From positions 1 to 53,992 of the forward strand of contig CAUJIP010000025.1 of NCBI GenBank assembly GCA_963205235.1: DNA of 53,992 bases. The letters are read 5' to 3'. Under the pieces are notes generated by a model. The model did no database searches, was not told the DNA's origin, and saw nothing but the letters and a program-made list of their open reading frames with translations. Positions 16,785 through 25,439 of this stretch are shown in pieces; within the stretch, counting starts at the first letter, position 1; every line of letters begins with the position of its first letter. Source of the DNA: Pseudomonadota bacterium (GTDB lineage Bacteria > Pseudomonadota > Alphaproteobacteria > Rhodobacterales > Rhodobacteraceae). The position numbers and the translations under genes were made by a program.

Positions 16785-17615
16785 CTAGACCGCGTCGCCG
16801 CTGGAAAACGGGACCTGCAAAAGTGGCCCTTTCAGGATCGTTGCCTGACGCAAGGCCGACAGGACGGCGGCGGGAACCTCGGCTTCGTCGATGATCGCGG
16901 GGCGCTGGCTTTCGATATCGAACAGCGCCATGTCGGCCACCCGGTCGGATGAGATATCAGCGTTTCGCACCATGACCACGGCAGCCGATGTCGGGACCAA
17001 AAGCCCCTCGGCCGGGCCGGTCAGGATCCCGGTGATGAACCGGGCTTTCGGTTGCTGGCCTGCATTCAGGACCATGAAGGTCATGGCCTCGAACCGTTCT
17101 TCCGACATGACCAGATACATCCGGTTCAAAAGCAGCAGTGCCCAACCCAGAAAGGAATAGCCTTCCGCGCCATAGCGGGCCTCGATCAGGCCGTTTTCGG
17201 GACGCAACATCATCGCCATCCGCGCAAAGCGGCCCGGCTGGCCGAAAGACCAGTAATACAGCGTATAGATGCCGAAATACTCCATTCCCCGGCGGGCGGT
17301 TTCGTTTCGGGCGGATTCCAGAATCGAGAAATGTACCGGCAGGCTGTTCGCGTCAAACCCAGTGCCCGCCGCATCGTCCTTTGATCGGGCAAGCATCGGG
17401 CCGTCGAAATCCAGCATGGAAAATCCGGGAATGCGTTCGGCAATGACCGCAGCAATCCGCGCAAGATTGTGCTGGGTCGGTCGGACGCGACCGGCAAGCC
17501 AGCGCGACACGACCGACTTGTCGACCCCGACCGCGGCCCCCAGCGCCGAGGGCGATAAATTCGCCTGTTTCAGCGCCAGCCCAAGCCGCGCGGCAAATTC
17601 CTGATGATCGGCCAT
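16785..17615 (-). CDS. XRE-type helix-turn-helix regulator with a large sensory domain
   Basis: The 276-residue protein has an N-terminal Cro/CI-type helix-turn-helix (LSPSALGAAVGVDKSVVSRWL, about residues 19-38) and about 200 further residues of unknown fold (YFGIYTLYYWSFGQPGRFAR; MYLVMSEERFEAMTFMV). It is too long for a simple repressor and lacks the IrrE peptidase motif of the ScfR type, so the C-terminal part probably senses a ligand or a partner. The ATG at 17615 gives a clean helix-turn-helix start. Its upstream region is unusually rich in TGCAAC repeats (from about 17630) that could be autoregulatory. No target operon can be named. Confidence 0.75.
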   Translation of the reverse strand: MADHQEFAARLGLALKQANLSPSALGAAVGVDKSVVSRWLAGRVRPTQHNLARIAAVIAERIPGFSMLDFDGPMLARSKDDAAGTGFDANSLPVHFSILESARNETARRGMEYFGIYTLYYWSFGQPGRFARMAMMLRPENGLIEARYGAEGYSFLGWALLLLNRMYLVMSEERFEAMTFMVLNAGQQPKARFITGILTGPAEGLLVPTSAAVVMVRNADISSDRVADMALFDIESQRPAIIDEAEVPAAVLSALRQATILKGPLLQVPFSSGDAV

Positions 17616-17771
17616 TCCCGCATCCACCTGCAACCGTGCAACAATATGCAACGCGCTGCACGTCGTTACAACCCCCCGCCTCGCGCTGCAACTGGCCGAC
17701 AACTGGGGAAATCTGCATAATTTCCTCTACGTTACCTGATTTTTTCAGTCTGTATTTTTGTAAGTTGCGAT

Positions 17772-17817
17772 CTTGGCCAAGGGCGGTGGAGTGTTGTTTC
17801 CCTGACCCTTGGCCAAG
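17772..17817. other. Paired CTTGGCCAAG palindromes
   Basis: CTTGGCCAAG, itself a perfect 10-bp palindrome, occurs at 17772-17781 and 17808-17817. With the flanking ggg/ccc the two form a perfect 12-bp inverted repeat around 22 bases. It lies behind irr and in front of the XRE regulator, so it may be a terminator-like structure or an operator pair. No protein can be assigned to it. Confidence 0.5.
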
Positions 17818-17911
17818 AAGTTTCGTGCCTTGGAGGCGCCGGGCGACCCCTTTCCCCAAGGTCCCAGCCCGGCGTATTCAACCGCGCTTTTGCCCTTGGG
17901 ACGGACGCAGT

Positions 17912-18322
17912 CTAGGCCCGACGCAGGCGGATCACGACATCAACGCGCGAAAGCTCCATCCCCTGCGGCACTTGCGGCAGCGAGGTGATCGTCAGCTCTT
18001 CCGCCGGGGCATCGGTCAGGCGGTGGCTGTCTTCCCAATAGAAATGCGGGTGGTCATCGGTGCGGGTGTCAAAATAGCTTTTCGAGCCGTCGACGACGAT
18101 CTCGGTGACCAGCCCCGCTTCGCAAAAGGCGCGCAGGGTGTTGTATACAGTGGCAAGGCTGACCTTTTCGCCCGCGTCGCTGGCCAAGGCGAACAGGCTT
18201 TCCGCCGTCACATGGCGGTTCAGGCCGTCACCGACCAGAAGTTCGGCCAAGGCAAGGCGCTGGCGGGTCGGGCGCAAGCCCCCCGTCATCAGCCATTCGG
18301 CGCTGTGCGTCCTGTCGGTCAC
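17912..18322 (-). CDS. irr: Fur-family iron response regulator Irr
   Basis: Irr represses or activates iron and haem genes in alphaproteobacteria in response to haem. The 136-residue protein has the Fur-type DNA-binding half (GLRPTRQRLALAELLVGD; SLATVYNTLRAFCEAGLV) and the Irr-specific DGSKSYFDTRTDDHPHFYWE, whose histidines take part in haem or metal sensing. I chose the GTG at 18322, six bases after GGAG; the longer frame begins at a TTG at 18337. Irr genes are found close to fabA-fabB-fabI in many alphaproteobacteria; here an MFS gene lies between. It may be cotranscribed with that gene, whose stop lies 70 bases upstream. Confidence 0.9.
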   Translation of the reverse strand: MTDRTHSAEWLMTGGLRPTRQRLALAELLVGDGLNRHVTAESLFALASDAGEKVSLATVYNTLRAFCEAGLVTEIVVDGSKSYFDTRTDDHPHFYWEDSHRLTDAPAEELTITSLPQVPQGMELSRVDVVIRLRRA

Positions 18323-18393
18323 CTGCCGCTCCACCAAGGTTCTTGTCGATATAGGGCGCGGCCCGCGTTTGCTTCAATCGAAAATCGCGTGAT

Positions 18394-19644
18394 TCAGTTG
18401 GAAATCCCGGCAAATCCGCGCCGGATCCCTGCCCAAACCAGCATCGCCACGATGCCGGTGCCAAGTCCTGCCACCCAGAATGGCAGGACAAGTGCCGCAC
18501 TTCGGGTCAGGACTTGTTCGCCAAGTTGGACGACAAGACCCGAAAGGACCAGCCCCAGCGGCATCATTCCCCACGACAAAAGCCGATAGATGCTGTTCAC
18601 CCGCCCGCGCAGCGCATCGGGCACCAGACGTTGCCGGGTACTGACCGACACGACGTTCCAGACGAAACCGGCAAACTCCATCGCTGCAAAGCAAAGGCCA
18701 AGCGTCCACGCCCCCGGCGCCAGCGCCATGGCGATGAACCCCGGCATCGAGGCAAGGACCGTCCATTGCATGGTTCTGACCGACCCGAGCCGCCGCGAAA
18801 TGCGGTCGCCAAGCAGGCTGCCAGCGATGCCGCCAATGGCCCCTCCGGCAAGGCTAAGCCCGTAAGCCTGTGCCGAAAGCCCAAGGTTTTCCTGCGCATG
18901 CAGGACCAGCGCGATCACGATCATCTGGTGGAAAAGGTTCCAGAACCCGGTTGTCCAGGCCAGCGTCTTCAGCAGGGGCACCCCGCGCAGGAAGGCCAGT
19001 CCTTCGCCAAGTTCCGCCCTCCAGCCCCGGCTTTCGCTGCGTTCGACGCGAAACGACCCGGCCAGCCCCGCGACCAGAAGCATCGCCACCCCGTAAGCCA
19101 GCGCGTTCACGCCAAAGGCGAGCGGCAGCCAAAGCCCGATCAGAAACGCCCCCAGCGCCGGGCCGATCAGGGCGTTGGTCAGCAGTTCCGCGCTCCACAA
19201 CTGCCCGTTCGCGCGTTCCAGCCGGTCCAGCGGCACAAGGGCGGGCAGCATGGTCTGGGCGGCATTGTCGCGAAAGACCTCGGCCCCGCCGACGACGAAA
19301 GCCGCCAGCAGAAGCGATAAGTAAAGCACAGGGTCCGACACGCCTTTGGCCGGGGCCAAGGCCAGCGGCAGGGCCAGCCACAAAGCCAAGGCCGCCCCGG
19401 CAAAGGCCAGCGCCCGCACTGCATCCATCGCAAGGATCAGATTGCGGCGGTCCACCCGGTCGGTCACCAGGCCCGCGGGCAGGGCCAGGAGGAACCAGGG
19501 CAGCCGCAGTGCCACCGGCACCAGCGCGACCATCAGCGCATCGCGCGTCAGAAGCGAGGCGATCCAGCCCCAGGCGACCACGGCAATCCCATCGGCAAGA
19601 TTGGTCATGCCGCTTGCCAGGATGAACCGATGCAGTGCCGTCAC
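18394..19644 (-). CDS. MFS transporter (EntS-like, 12 helices)
   Basis: The 416-residue protein is a major facilitator superfamily member with about twelve hydrophobic segments. It shows the loop motif [21 protein letters not shown] after the second helix, and [13 protein letters not shown] in the second half. Its sequence resembles the MFS_3/EntS group of drug and siderophore exporters, but substrate cannot be read from sequence. The start is GTG at 19644 with GGAGG eight bases upstream; no ATG fits. Its neighbour irr regulates iron, so a siderophore or haem-related export role is tempting, but only by position. It diverges from fabA across a 90-base promoter gap. Confidence 0.85.
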   Translation of the reverse strand: MTALHRFILASGMTNLADGIAVVAWGWIASLLTRDALMVALVPVALRLPWFLLALPAGLVTDRVDRRNLILAMDAVRALAFAGAALALWLALPLALAPAKGVSDPVLYLSLLLAAFVVGGAEVFRDNAAQTMLPALVPLDRLERANGQLWSAELLTNALIGPALGAFLIGLWLPLAFGVNALAYGVAMLLVAGLAGSFRVERSESRGWRAELGEGLAFLRGVPLLKTLAWTTGFWNLFHQMIVIALVLHAQENLGLSAQAYGLSLAGGAIGGIAGSLLGDRISRRLGSVRTMQWTVLASMPGFIAMALAPGAWTLGLCFAAMEFAGFVWNVVSVSTRQRLVPDALRGRVNSIYRLLSWGMMPLGLVLSGLVVQLGEQVLTRSAALVLPFWVAGLGTGIVAMLVWAGIRRGFAGISN

Positions 19645-19733
19645 GTCGCGCCCTCCACAGTGCCCCCAACCCTTGCCACTCTTCCCCGCCGGATGCTAGG
19701 CATGGGAAAATGCATATCGGGGGACCACTAGGG

Positions 19734-20243
19734 ATGGCGTCTTATCCAACCAGCTTTGACAAGGAAGCCCTTCTTGCCTGTTCGCGGGGAGAGTTGTTCG
19801 GCCCCGGAAACGCCCAGCTTCCCGCGCCGCCGATGCTGATGATGGACCGGATCACCGACATCTCGGAAGACCGGGGCGAACATGGCAAGGGCCATGTCGT
19901 GGCCGAGTTCGACATCACCCCGGACCTTTGGTTCTTTGACTGCCACTTCCCCGGCAACCCGATCATGCCCGGCTGTCTTGGCCTTGACGGCCTTTGGCAG
20001 CTGACCGGCTTCAACCTTGGCTGGCGCGGCTGGCAGGGTCGCGGCTATGCGCTTGGCGTGGGCGAGGTGAAACTGACCGGCATGGTCCGCCCCGACCGCA
20101 AGAAGCTGACCTACTTCGTCGACTTCACCAAGGCGATCCAGACCCGCCGCCTGACGATGGGCGTCGCCGATGGCCGTGTCGAAGCGGATGGCGAGACGAT
20201 CTATCTGGTCAAGGACATGAAGGTCGCTCTGAGCGAGGCGTGA
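19734..20243 (+). CDS. fabA: 3-hydroxydecanoyl-ACP dehydratase/isomerase
   Basis: FabA dehydrates 3-hydroxydecanoyl-ACP and isomerises trans-2- to cis-3-decenoyl-ACP, starting unsaturated fatty acid synthesis. The 169-residue protein carries the catalytic His71 in the [17 protein letters not shown] segment and Asp85 at its end. The start [19 protein letters not shown] is typical. The order fabA, (orphan gene), fabB, fabI shows the expected unsaturated fatty acid module. The orphan gene at 20261 starts 18 bases behind it, so the intervening gene probably rides on the fabA transcript. Confidence 0.96.
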   Translation: MASYPTSFDKEALLACSRGELFGPGNAQLPAPPMLMMDRITDISEDRGEHGKGHVVAEFDITPDLWFFDCHFPGNPIMPGCLGLDGLWQLTGFNLGWRGWQGRGYALGVGEVKLTGMVRPDRKKLTYFVDFTKAIQTRRLTMGVADGRVEADGETIYLVKDMKVALSEA

Positions 20244-20260
20244 GGGAGTGGGAGATTGGT

Positions 20261-20743
20261 ATGCGGACAACAGTATTGATTGCTGGGGTTGCCATGTTAG
20301 CGTCCCCGGCAAATGCGCTTACCTATTTTGAACGACTAGTCTTGCAGGAATTGTCCTGCGGTTCGCCGCCCAGTCCCACGCTTCTTATCAGGGAACTGGC
20401 TGATGCCGGGATGATCAATCTCGCCGACAATATCGGATTTGACAGCCTGAGTTGTTATCAAATCAAAGGTGAACTGGTCGTGAAGGGGGTCGCGCTGACC
20501 TCAATCTGCGTCTACGAAGAGGACCCTCTCATCCAGTCATGGAATGAAGACATCTATTATCGGGCACCCGGCACTTCGCCCGGACAAACTCTCGCGTTCG
20601 GCACGCCGCTCGACGCCAACAAGCTATCCGACTGGTACCTCGACCAATTCGGTCCAGCCAATGTCGCCTCGGCGATCGCCGAGGGAGAGATGACCCTCCT
20701 TGGCAGTGAAAGCGAAGTAAGTTGTCGCGGCTACATGCAATAG
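20261..20743 (+). CDS. Exported orphan protein inserted between fabA and fabB
   Basis: The 160-residue product starts with a signal peptide (MRTTVLIAGVAMLASPANA). The mature part has four cysteines (in LSCGSPPS, LSCYQIKG, TSICVYEED and VSCRGYMQ) that could form two disulfide bonds, as expected in the periplasm. I recognise no family. GGGAG lies upstream of the ATG at 20261. Base composition differs from the flanking genes: three sampled lines (20281-20460) average about 53% GC, against about 60% in a sampled fabA line. Since fabA-fabB are normally adjacent, this looks like a recent acquisition. It is probably transcribed with the fab genes. Confidence 0.75.
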   Translation: MRTTVLIAGVAMLASPANALTYFERLVLQELSCGSPPSPTLLIRELADAGMINLADNIGFDSLSCYQIKGELVVKGVALTSICVYEEDPLIQSWNEDIYYRAPGTSPGQTLAFGTPLDANKLSDWYLDQFGPANVASAIAEGEMTLLGSESEVSCRGYMQ

Positions 20744-20846
20744 ACGCGGGTAGTGCATATCCGTCTTGCCGCCAGTCCTTCCCCAACCTCCTTGCCCCCT
20801 TCCCCCCTCTCCCGTAAACAGGGACCAACAGGTTCAAGGAGGCCCC

Positions 20847-22076
20847 ATGCGTCGCGTCGTCATCACCGGGATCGGGATCGTCTCGTCCATCGGCAACACT
20901 GCAGCCGAGGTCGAGGCCAGCTTGCGCGCAGGCAAATCGGGCATCGTTGCCGCGCCCGACTATGCCGAACACGGCTTTCGCTGCCGGGTGCATGGCCAGC
21001 CCAACATCGTGCTGGAAGACCATATCGACAAACGCGACCTGCGCTTCATGGGCGACGGGGCGGCCTATACGTTCATCGCCATGGATCAAGCGGTCAAGGA
21101 CTCTGGCCTTGCCCCCGATCAGGTATCAAACGAACGGACCGGGATCATTGTCGGCTCGGGTGGGCCATCGACCAAGGCGTTCTTCAAGGCGCACAACATC
21201 GTCACCGAAACCGGTGCCACAAAACGGATCGGCCCCTTTGGCGTGACCAAGGGCATGTCCTCGACCGTGTCGGCCTGCCTTGCGACGCCGTTCAAGATCA
21301 AGGGCGTGAACTATTCGATCACGTCGGCTTGTTCCACATCGGCCCATTGCATCGGCAACGGCACCGAGCTGATCCAGATGGGCAAGCAGGATATCGTCTT
21401 TGCTGGCGGCGGTGAGGAACTGGATTGGACGCTGTCCTGCCTGTTCGACGCGATGGGCGCGATGTCGTCGAAATTCAACGACACGCCGGACCGCGCCTCG
21501 CGCACCTATGACGCCAACCGCGACGGGTTTGTCATCGCAGGCGGCGGCGGGGTTGTCGTGCTGGAGGAACTGGAGCATGCCTTGGCGCGCGGTGCCAAGA
21601 TCTATGGCGAAGTCACCGGCTATGGCGCGACCTCGGATGGCCATGACATGGTGGCCCCCAGTGGTGAAGGCGGCGAACGGGCGATGCGGCTGGCGCTGGC
21701 AACTTTGCCCAAGGGCCGGAAGATCGACTACATCAACAGCCACGGCACCAGCACCATGGTCGGCGACGTGACCGAGGTCGAGGCGATCCGCCGTGTCTTT
21801 GGCCGTGGCACCACGCCGCCCATCGCATCCACCAAATCCCTGACAGGCCACTGCCTTGGCGGCGCGGGGGTCTGGGAAGCGATCTTTTCGCTGATCATGA
21901 TGAACGGCGACTTCATCGCCGCTTCGGCCAACGTGGAAACGCTGGATCCCGGCCTTGATCCGGGCGAGATCGTGACGACGATGCGCGACAATGTGAAAAT
22001 CGATTCCGTTCTGTCCAATTCATTCGGTTTCGGCGGCACGAATGCCACCCTCGTGATGTCGAAATACCAGTCGTAG
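20847..22076 (+). CDS. fabB: 3-oxoacyl-ACP synthase I
   Basis: FabB elongates cis-3-decenoyl-ACP and longer acyl chains with malonyl-ACP. The 409-residue protein has the catalytic cysteine in [12 protein letters not shown] (Cys162) and the two histidines NSHGTSTMV (His299) and [10 protein letters not shown] (His335). The ATG at 20847 follows GGAGG seven bases upstream; the reading frame is open further back across Pro-rich noncoding sequence. The 103-base gap to the orphan gene may hold its own promoter. fabI starts ten bases behind it, so these two are an operon. Confidence 0.96.
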   Translation: MRRVVITGIGIVSSIGNTAAEVEASLRAGKSGIVAAPDYAEHGFRCRVHGQPNIVLEDHIDKRDLRFMGDGAAYTFIAMDQAVKDSGLAPDQVSNERTGIIVGSGGPSTKAFFKAHNIVTETGATKRIGPFGVTKGMSSTVSACLATPFKIKGVNYSITSACSTSAHCIGNGTELIQMGKQDIVFAGGGEELDWTLSCLFDAMGAMSSKFNDTPDRASRTYDANRDGFVIAGGGGVVVLEELEHALARGAKIYGEVTGYGATSDGHDMVAPSGEGGERAMRLALATLPKGRKIDYINSHGTSTMVGDVTEVEAIRRVFGRGTTPPIASTKSLTGHCLGGAGVWEAIFSLIMMNGDFIAASANVETLDPGLDPGEIVTTMRDNVKIDSVLSNSFGFGGTNATLVMSKYQS

Positions 22077-22085
22077 GAGCCTGCA

Positions 22086-22874
22086 ATGGCCGAGTTGATG
22101 AAAGGCAAGCGCGGGCTTGTCATGGGGGTGGCGAATGACCGCTCGATCGCCTGGGGTATCGCCTCGGCGTTGGCGGCAGAGGGCGCGGAGCTAGCGTTCA
22201 GCTATCAGGGCGAGGCATTCGGCAAGCGGGTTCAGCCGCTGGCGGCATCAGTCGGGTCCGACTTCCTGATCGACGTCGACGTGACGAACGAGGAAAGCCT
22301 TGACGCCTGTTTCGCCGCAGTCGGCCAGCGCTGGGGTTCACTTGATTTTGTGATCCACGCCATCGCCTTTTCTGACAAGGCGGAACTGACGGGGCGCTTC
22401 ATCAACACGACCAAGGGCAACTTCCTGAACTCGCTGAACATTTCCTGCTTCAGCTTCATCGATGTCGCCCGTCGGGCCGAGGCCCTGATGCCGAATGGTG
22501 GCAGCCTGATCACCCTGACCTTCCAGGGTTCGAACAAGGTGGTGCCGAATTACAACGTGATGGGCGTGGCCAAGGCAGCGCTGGAATCCGCGACGCGGTA
22601 TCTGGCCAATGACCTTGGGCCGCAAAAGATCCGCGTCAATGCGATCAGCCCCGGCCCGATGAAGACGCTGGCCGGATCGGCCATCGGCGGCGCGCGTGCA
22701 ACCTTCCGCCACACCGAGGACAACGCCCCCCTGCGGTCGAACGCCACGCTTGAGGCGATCGGGGGAACGGCGGTCTGGCTGTGTTCCGACTATGGTGCCT
22801 GCACCTCGGGCGAGATCGTCCATGTCGACGGTGGGTTCCATCTTCTGGGAATGCCGCAGGCCGACAACCTCTGA
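22086..22874 (+). CDS. fabI: Enoyl-ACP reductase (NADH), short-chain dehydrogenase type
   Basis: FabI reduces trans-2-enoyl-ACP in each fatty acid elongation round. The 262-residue protein has the FabI nucleotide-binding start (KGKRGLVMGVANDRSIAWGIA) and the catalytic Tyr156/Lys163 in NYNVMGVAKAALE. The upstream residue that is Tyr in E. coli FabI is Phe here (TLTFQG), a substitution seen in several alphaproteobacterial FabI proteins as I recall. The ATG at 22086 has aggagcc upstream. The gene is ten bases behind fabB and nine in front of the M50 gene. Confidence 0.95.
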   Translation: MAELMKGKRGLVMGVANDRSIAWGIASALAAEGAELAFSYQGEAFGKRVQPLAASVGSDFLIDVDVTNEESLDACFAAVGQRWGSLDFVIHAIAFSDKAELTGRFINTTKGNFLNSLNISCFSFIDVARRAEALMPNGGSLITLTFQGSNKVVPNYNVMGVAKAALESATRYLANDLGPQKIRVNAISPGPMKTLAGSAIGGARATFRHTEDNAPLRSNATLEAIGGTAVWLCSDYGACTSGEIVHVDGGFHLLGMPQADNL

Positions 22875-22882
22875 CCGGCAAC

Positions 22883-23668
22883 ATGGGCTATGTCCTGATC
22901 GCGCTTGGGTTCGTTGCCGCGACGCTTTATGCGCTGCGGGGCGGGCTGGTCGGTCGCGGGTCCGTGATCACTTTCGCTGGCCTTGAAGTCGAAGCCGTGT
23001 TCATGGCCGCACTGGCCATCGCGGCGGCGGTCTATTTCTTTGGCCCGCTTTACGGCGTGGCCCTGGTCCTGTCGGTGATGATCCACGAATTCGGCCATGT
23101 CGCCGCCTATCGGGTCTGCGGCCATTCCGACGCGCGGTTCCGGCTGATCCCGCTGATGGGAGGCGTGGCGATTTCGAACCAGATGCCCACCAGCCAGGAA
23201 AATGACTTCTTCATCACGCTGATGGGGCCCGGCATCTGCCTTGCGCCCATGGCCCTGAGCATGGCGCTGCTGGAGATCGACCTGATCGCTTACTCGCCCG
23301 CCGCCGATTTCCTTTGGGTCTTTGCGACCGTCACAGGGACGCTCAACTTCTTCAATCTGATGCCGTTCTGGCCCTTGGACGGCGGGCGGTGCACGGTAAG
23401 CCTGATCCGGGTCTTCCTGCCCCGCGCCGCACTACAGGCCACCATGGCCATGGCGGCGGCGACCATCGTTCTGGCGATCTACAGCCGATCCCTGGCCTTG
23501 ATGTTCTTTGCGCTGATGGGCGCGCAGAACCTGATCACGCGCGGGGATGTCGGGACCACGCAGCGCCCGATGAGCAAGGGGCGGGGGCTCCTTGCGCTTG
23601 GTGCCTATGTCGCGACCACCGCCGCCTTCGGGGTCACTGGTTGGCCGCTTCTGGCGCGGTTCTTCTAG
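22883..23668 (+). CDS. Site-2-protease-type M50 metalloprotease family membrane protein
   Basis: The 261-residue protein has about six hydrophobic segments and the two hallmarks of intramembrane zinc metalloproteases: HEFGH at residues 69-73 (IHEFGHVAAYRV) and the LDGG element (PFWPLDGGR, about 160-168). Proteins of this type cleave membrane-bound substrates or serve as transport-linked relatives; the substrate is unknown. There is no PDZ domain, unlike RseP. It follows fabI by nine bases and is probably the last gene of the fab transcript. Its stop codon overlaps by four bases the end of a small convergent gene. Confidence 0.85.
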   Translation: MGYVLIALGFVAATLYALRGGLVGRGSVITFAGLEVEAVFMAALAIAAAVYFFGPLYGVALVLSVMIHEFGHVAAYRVCGHSDARFRLIPLMGGVAISNQMPTSQENDFFITLMGPGICLAPMALSMALLEIDLIAYSPAADFLWVFATVTGTLNFFNLMPFWPLDGGRCTVSLIRVFLPRAALQATMAMAAATIVLAIYSRSLALMFFALMGAQNLITRGDVGTTQRPMSKGRGLLALGAYVATTAAFGVTGWPLLARFF

Positions 23669-23793
23669 GGCTGACCCGCCCAGATCGACAGCGCCGCCAA
23701 GGTGAAGACGAGGGCTGTCACTCCGAACCGCCAGAGCGTGTCGAAATCACTTCCATCGCCGCTTTTGTCGCAGTCTGTTGCGCCGTCCTGCAT
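23665..23793 (-). CDS. 42-residue membrane protein, too short for automatic calling
   Basis: The product is MQDGATDCDKSGDG, an acidic stretch, then FDTLWRFGVTALVF and TLAALSIWAGQP, i.e. one transmembrane helix at the end (about residues 21-40). The evidence is a near-perfect ribosome binding site, GGAGG five bases before the ATG, a protein-like composition and one membrane helix. Its stop codon overlaps the stop of the M50 gene on the other strand by four bases. The acidic N-terminus and single helix fit a type II or small regulatory membrane protein. It lies between the M50 gene and tRNA-Gly. Function unknown. Confidence 0.6.
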   Translation of the reverse strand: MQDGATDCDKSGDGSDFDTLWRFGVTALVFTLAALSIWAGQP

Positions 23794-23873
23794 GGTGGCC
23801 TCCGTCCTGTTTGGAGGTCATACGAACCCACGCGCCGTTTCCGTCGCAGCAACCCGTCAGGCAAGAAATGGGA

Positions 23874-23947
23874 TGGAGCGGGTGACGGGAATCGAACCCG
23901 TGTCTCTAGCTTGGAAGGCTAGGGTCTTACCATTACACAACACCCGC
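23874..23947 (-). tRNA. tRNA-Gly (anticodon UCC)
   Basis: The minus strand folds into a cloverleaf: acceptor GCGGGUG/CACCCGC, anticodon arm CUAGC-CUUCCAA-GCUAG with UCC at positions 34-36, and T arm CGGGUUCGAUUCCCG (ACGGG/CCCGU stem). The discriminator is U and CCA is encoded. It closely resembles E. coli glyT. Confidence 0.98.
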
Positions 23948-24152
23948 GCTGGACACGCTAGGTATGCGGACCCGGAGCATTCGTCAAGGCAGGTGCCAAC
24001 GGATATTCGACTGCCCCGGGTCCGGGTCGATGGCGCGAATGCCCCGCGCGACCACAGCATGTCCCCCTCTGGGCATACAGAACTGCGGACCGCGGTGACA
24101 CGCCTTTCAGCCCCGAACCCTGCCGTAGAAGGGTCGCGATCACGACAATTGC

Positions 24153-24168
24153 TGATTGACGTACCTCA
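24153..24168. promoter_or_regulatory. LacI-type operator upstream of the regulator gene
   Basis: TGATTGACGTACCTCA lies 43 bases upstream of the regulator start. It matches 13 of 16 bases of the reverse complement of the palindrome at 25322-25337, with the central CG expected of LacI-family sites. It is likely autoregulatory. Confidence 0.75.
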
Positions 24169-24210
24169 CCCTTCCGCCGAATAGTCGAGACAGAAACCCG
24201 GGAGCCCAAC

Positions 24211-25281
24211 TTGAGGCCAACTGTCATCGATATTGCGCGGGAGGCTGGGGTCAGCCTTGCGACAGTCGACCGTGTCCTGAACGCGCGACCGGGGGTGCGT
24301 GAAAAGACCATCCGCGCCGTAAACGAGGCAATTGCCAAGCTTGGCTATGTCCGTGACCTGACGGCCGCAAACCTTGCCCGCAGCCGGACCTACCGGGTTG
24401 CCGTTGTGCTGCCCGACACTGAAAGCCAATTCATTCAATCTCTTGCAGAGGCTTTGACCAAGGCGGGATCGATGGCCGCAACCAGCCGGACCGAGCTTCA
24501 CCTGCACCGGTTTCCTGCCGAAGACCCGCACGCGCTTGCAGCCCTGCTTGGCAGCCTGCCCGACCGCGACTATGTCGGCGTTGCGCTGATGGCCCCCGAA
24601 ACACCTGTCCTGCGAGACGCAGTGCGCGGCCTGCGCGCCAAGGGGATTCCAACGGTCGCGCTTGTTTCGGATCTGCCGAATGCCGGGTGTGACCACTTTG
24701 TCGGCGTCGACAACCGCGCCGCCGGGCGAACGGCCGGCGTCATGATGGGCCGCTTTCTGGGCGGCGGGCCTGGACAGGTCATGGTCCTTGGTCAATCCCT
24801 GCTTGCCCGCGACATGATCGAGCGCAGGCGCGGCTTCGACGAGGTGCTGCAGCGCGACTTTCCTGGTATTGAAGTGCTGCAGTCGCTGGAAACCCACGGC
24901 TCGCCCGTCACCTTGCATCAGGTCGTGGCCGAGATGCTGGCGAACGCGCCGCAGGTCCGGGGCATCTATGCCATGGGTGGCGGCAACCGGGCGTTGACGC
25001 AAGTGCTTGCCAACATGGGTCTTTCCGGAAAATTGACCGTGATCTGCCACGAACTTACCCCGCATGTCCGGGCGGCCCTGATCGCTGGCGAGATCACGGC
25101 CGTGATCACCCAGAACCTTGGCCATCTGGCGCGGTCCACCCTTCGCGTGCTGCGCGCAAAGGTGGATCGCCTGCCTTTGGACGAAGGCCAGGAACAGATT
25201 CGAATCGAGATCGTTCTGCGCGAAAACCTTCCCGCGCAACCCGATCCGTCGGCCCAGGCCCACATCGATCACACATCGTAA
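24211..25281 (+). CDS. LacI family transcriptional regulator of the adjacent transporter
   Basis: The 356-residue protein has the LacI helix-turn-helix and hinge (MRPTVIDIAREAGVSLATVD; RVLNARPGVREKT) and a periplasmic-binding-protein-like effector domain (from about residue 60; VGVDNRAAGRTAGVMMGRFL). It starts at a TTG at 24211, with GGAG six bases upstream; no ATG is available near the helix-turn-helix. It is read toward the binding-protein gene and separated from it by 158 bases holding an operator. A sugar or polyol should relieve repression. Its own promoter carries a matching site. Because the operon ends in a dihydroxyacetone-type kinase, the effector may be the imported ketose or polyol. 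Confidence 0.9.
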   Translation: MRPTVIDIAREAGVSLATVDRVLNARPGVREKTIRAVNEAIAKLGYVRDLTAANLARSRTYRVAVVLPDTESQFIQSLAEALTKAGSMAATSRTELHLHRFPAEDPHALAALLGSLPDRDYVGVALMAPETPVLRDAVRGLRAKGIPTVALVSDLPNAGCDHFVGVDNRAAGRTAGVMMGRFLGGGPGQVMVLGQSLLARDMIERRRGFDEVLQRDFPGIEVLQSLETHGSPVTLHQVVAEMLANAPQVRGIYAMGGGNRALTQVLANMGLSGKLTVICHELTPHVRAALIAGEITAVITQNLGHLARSTLRVLRAKVDRLPLDEGQEQIRIEIVLRENLPAQPDPSAQAHIDHTS

Positions 25282-25321
25282 AGCCCGCCAAATTGCGGCG
25301 ATGCGCGCAGCTTTCAGGAAA

Positions 25322-25337
25322 TGAGGTACGTTCCTCA
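25322..25337. promoter_or_regulatory. LacI-type operator upstream of the binding-protein gene
   Basis: TGAGGTACGTTCCTCA is a near-perfect palindrome (14 of 16 positions symmetric) centred on CG, the hallmark of LacI-family operators. It lies 102 bases upstream of the binding-protein ATG and matches the site before the regulator. It is the best candidate for the main operator of the transporter operon. Confidence 0.8.
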
Positions 25338-25439
25338 ATTTTTGCTTTACAGGTCTCGAAGGCTGAGTCTATGGTCACCGCAATCCAAAGAAGGCTCGGC
25401 GTTGCACGGGTCCATTTTCACCAAAACCGGGAGGATTGC

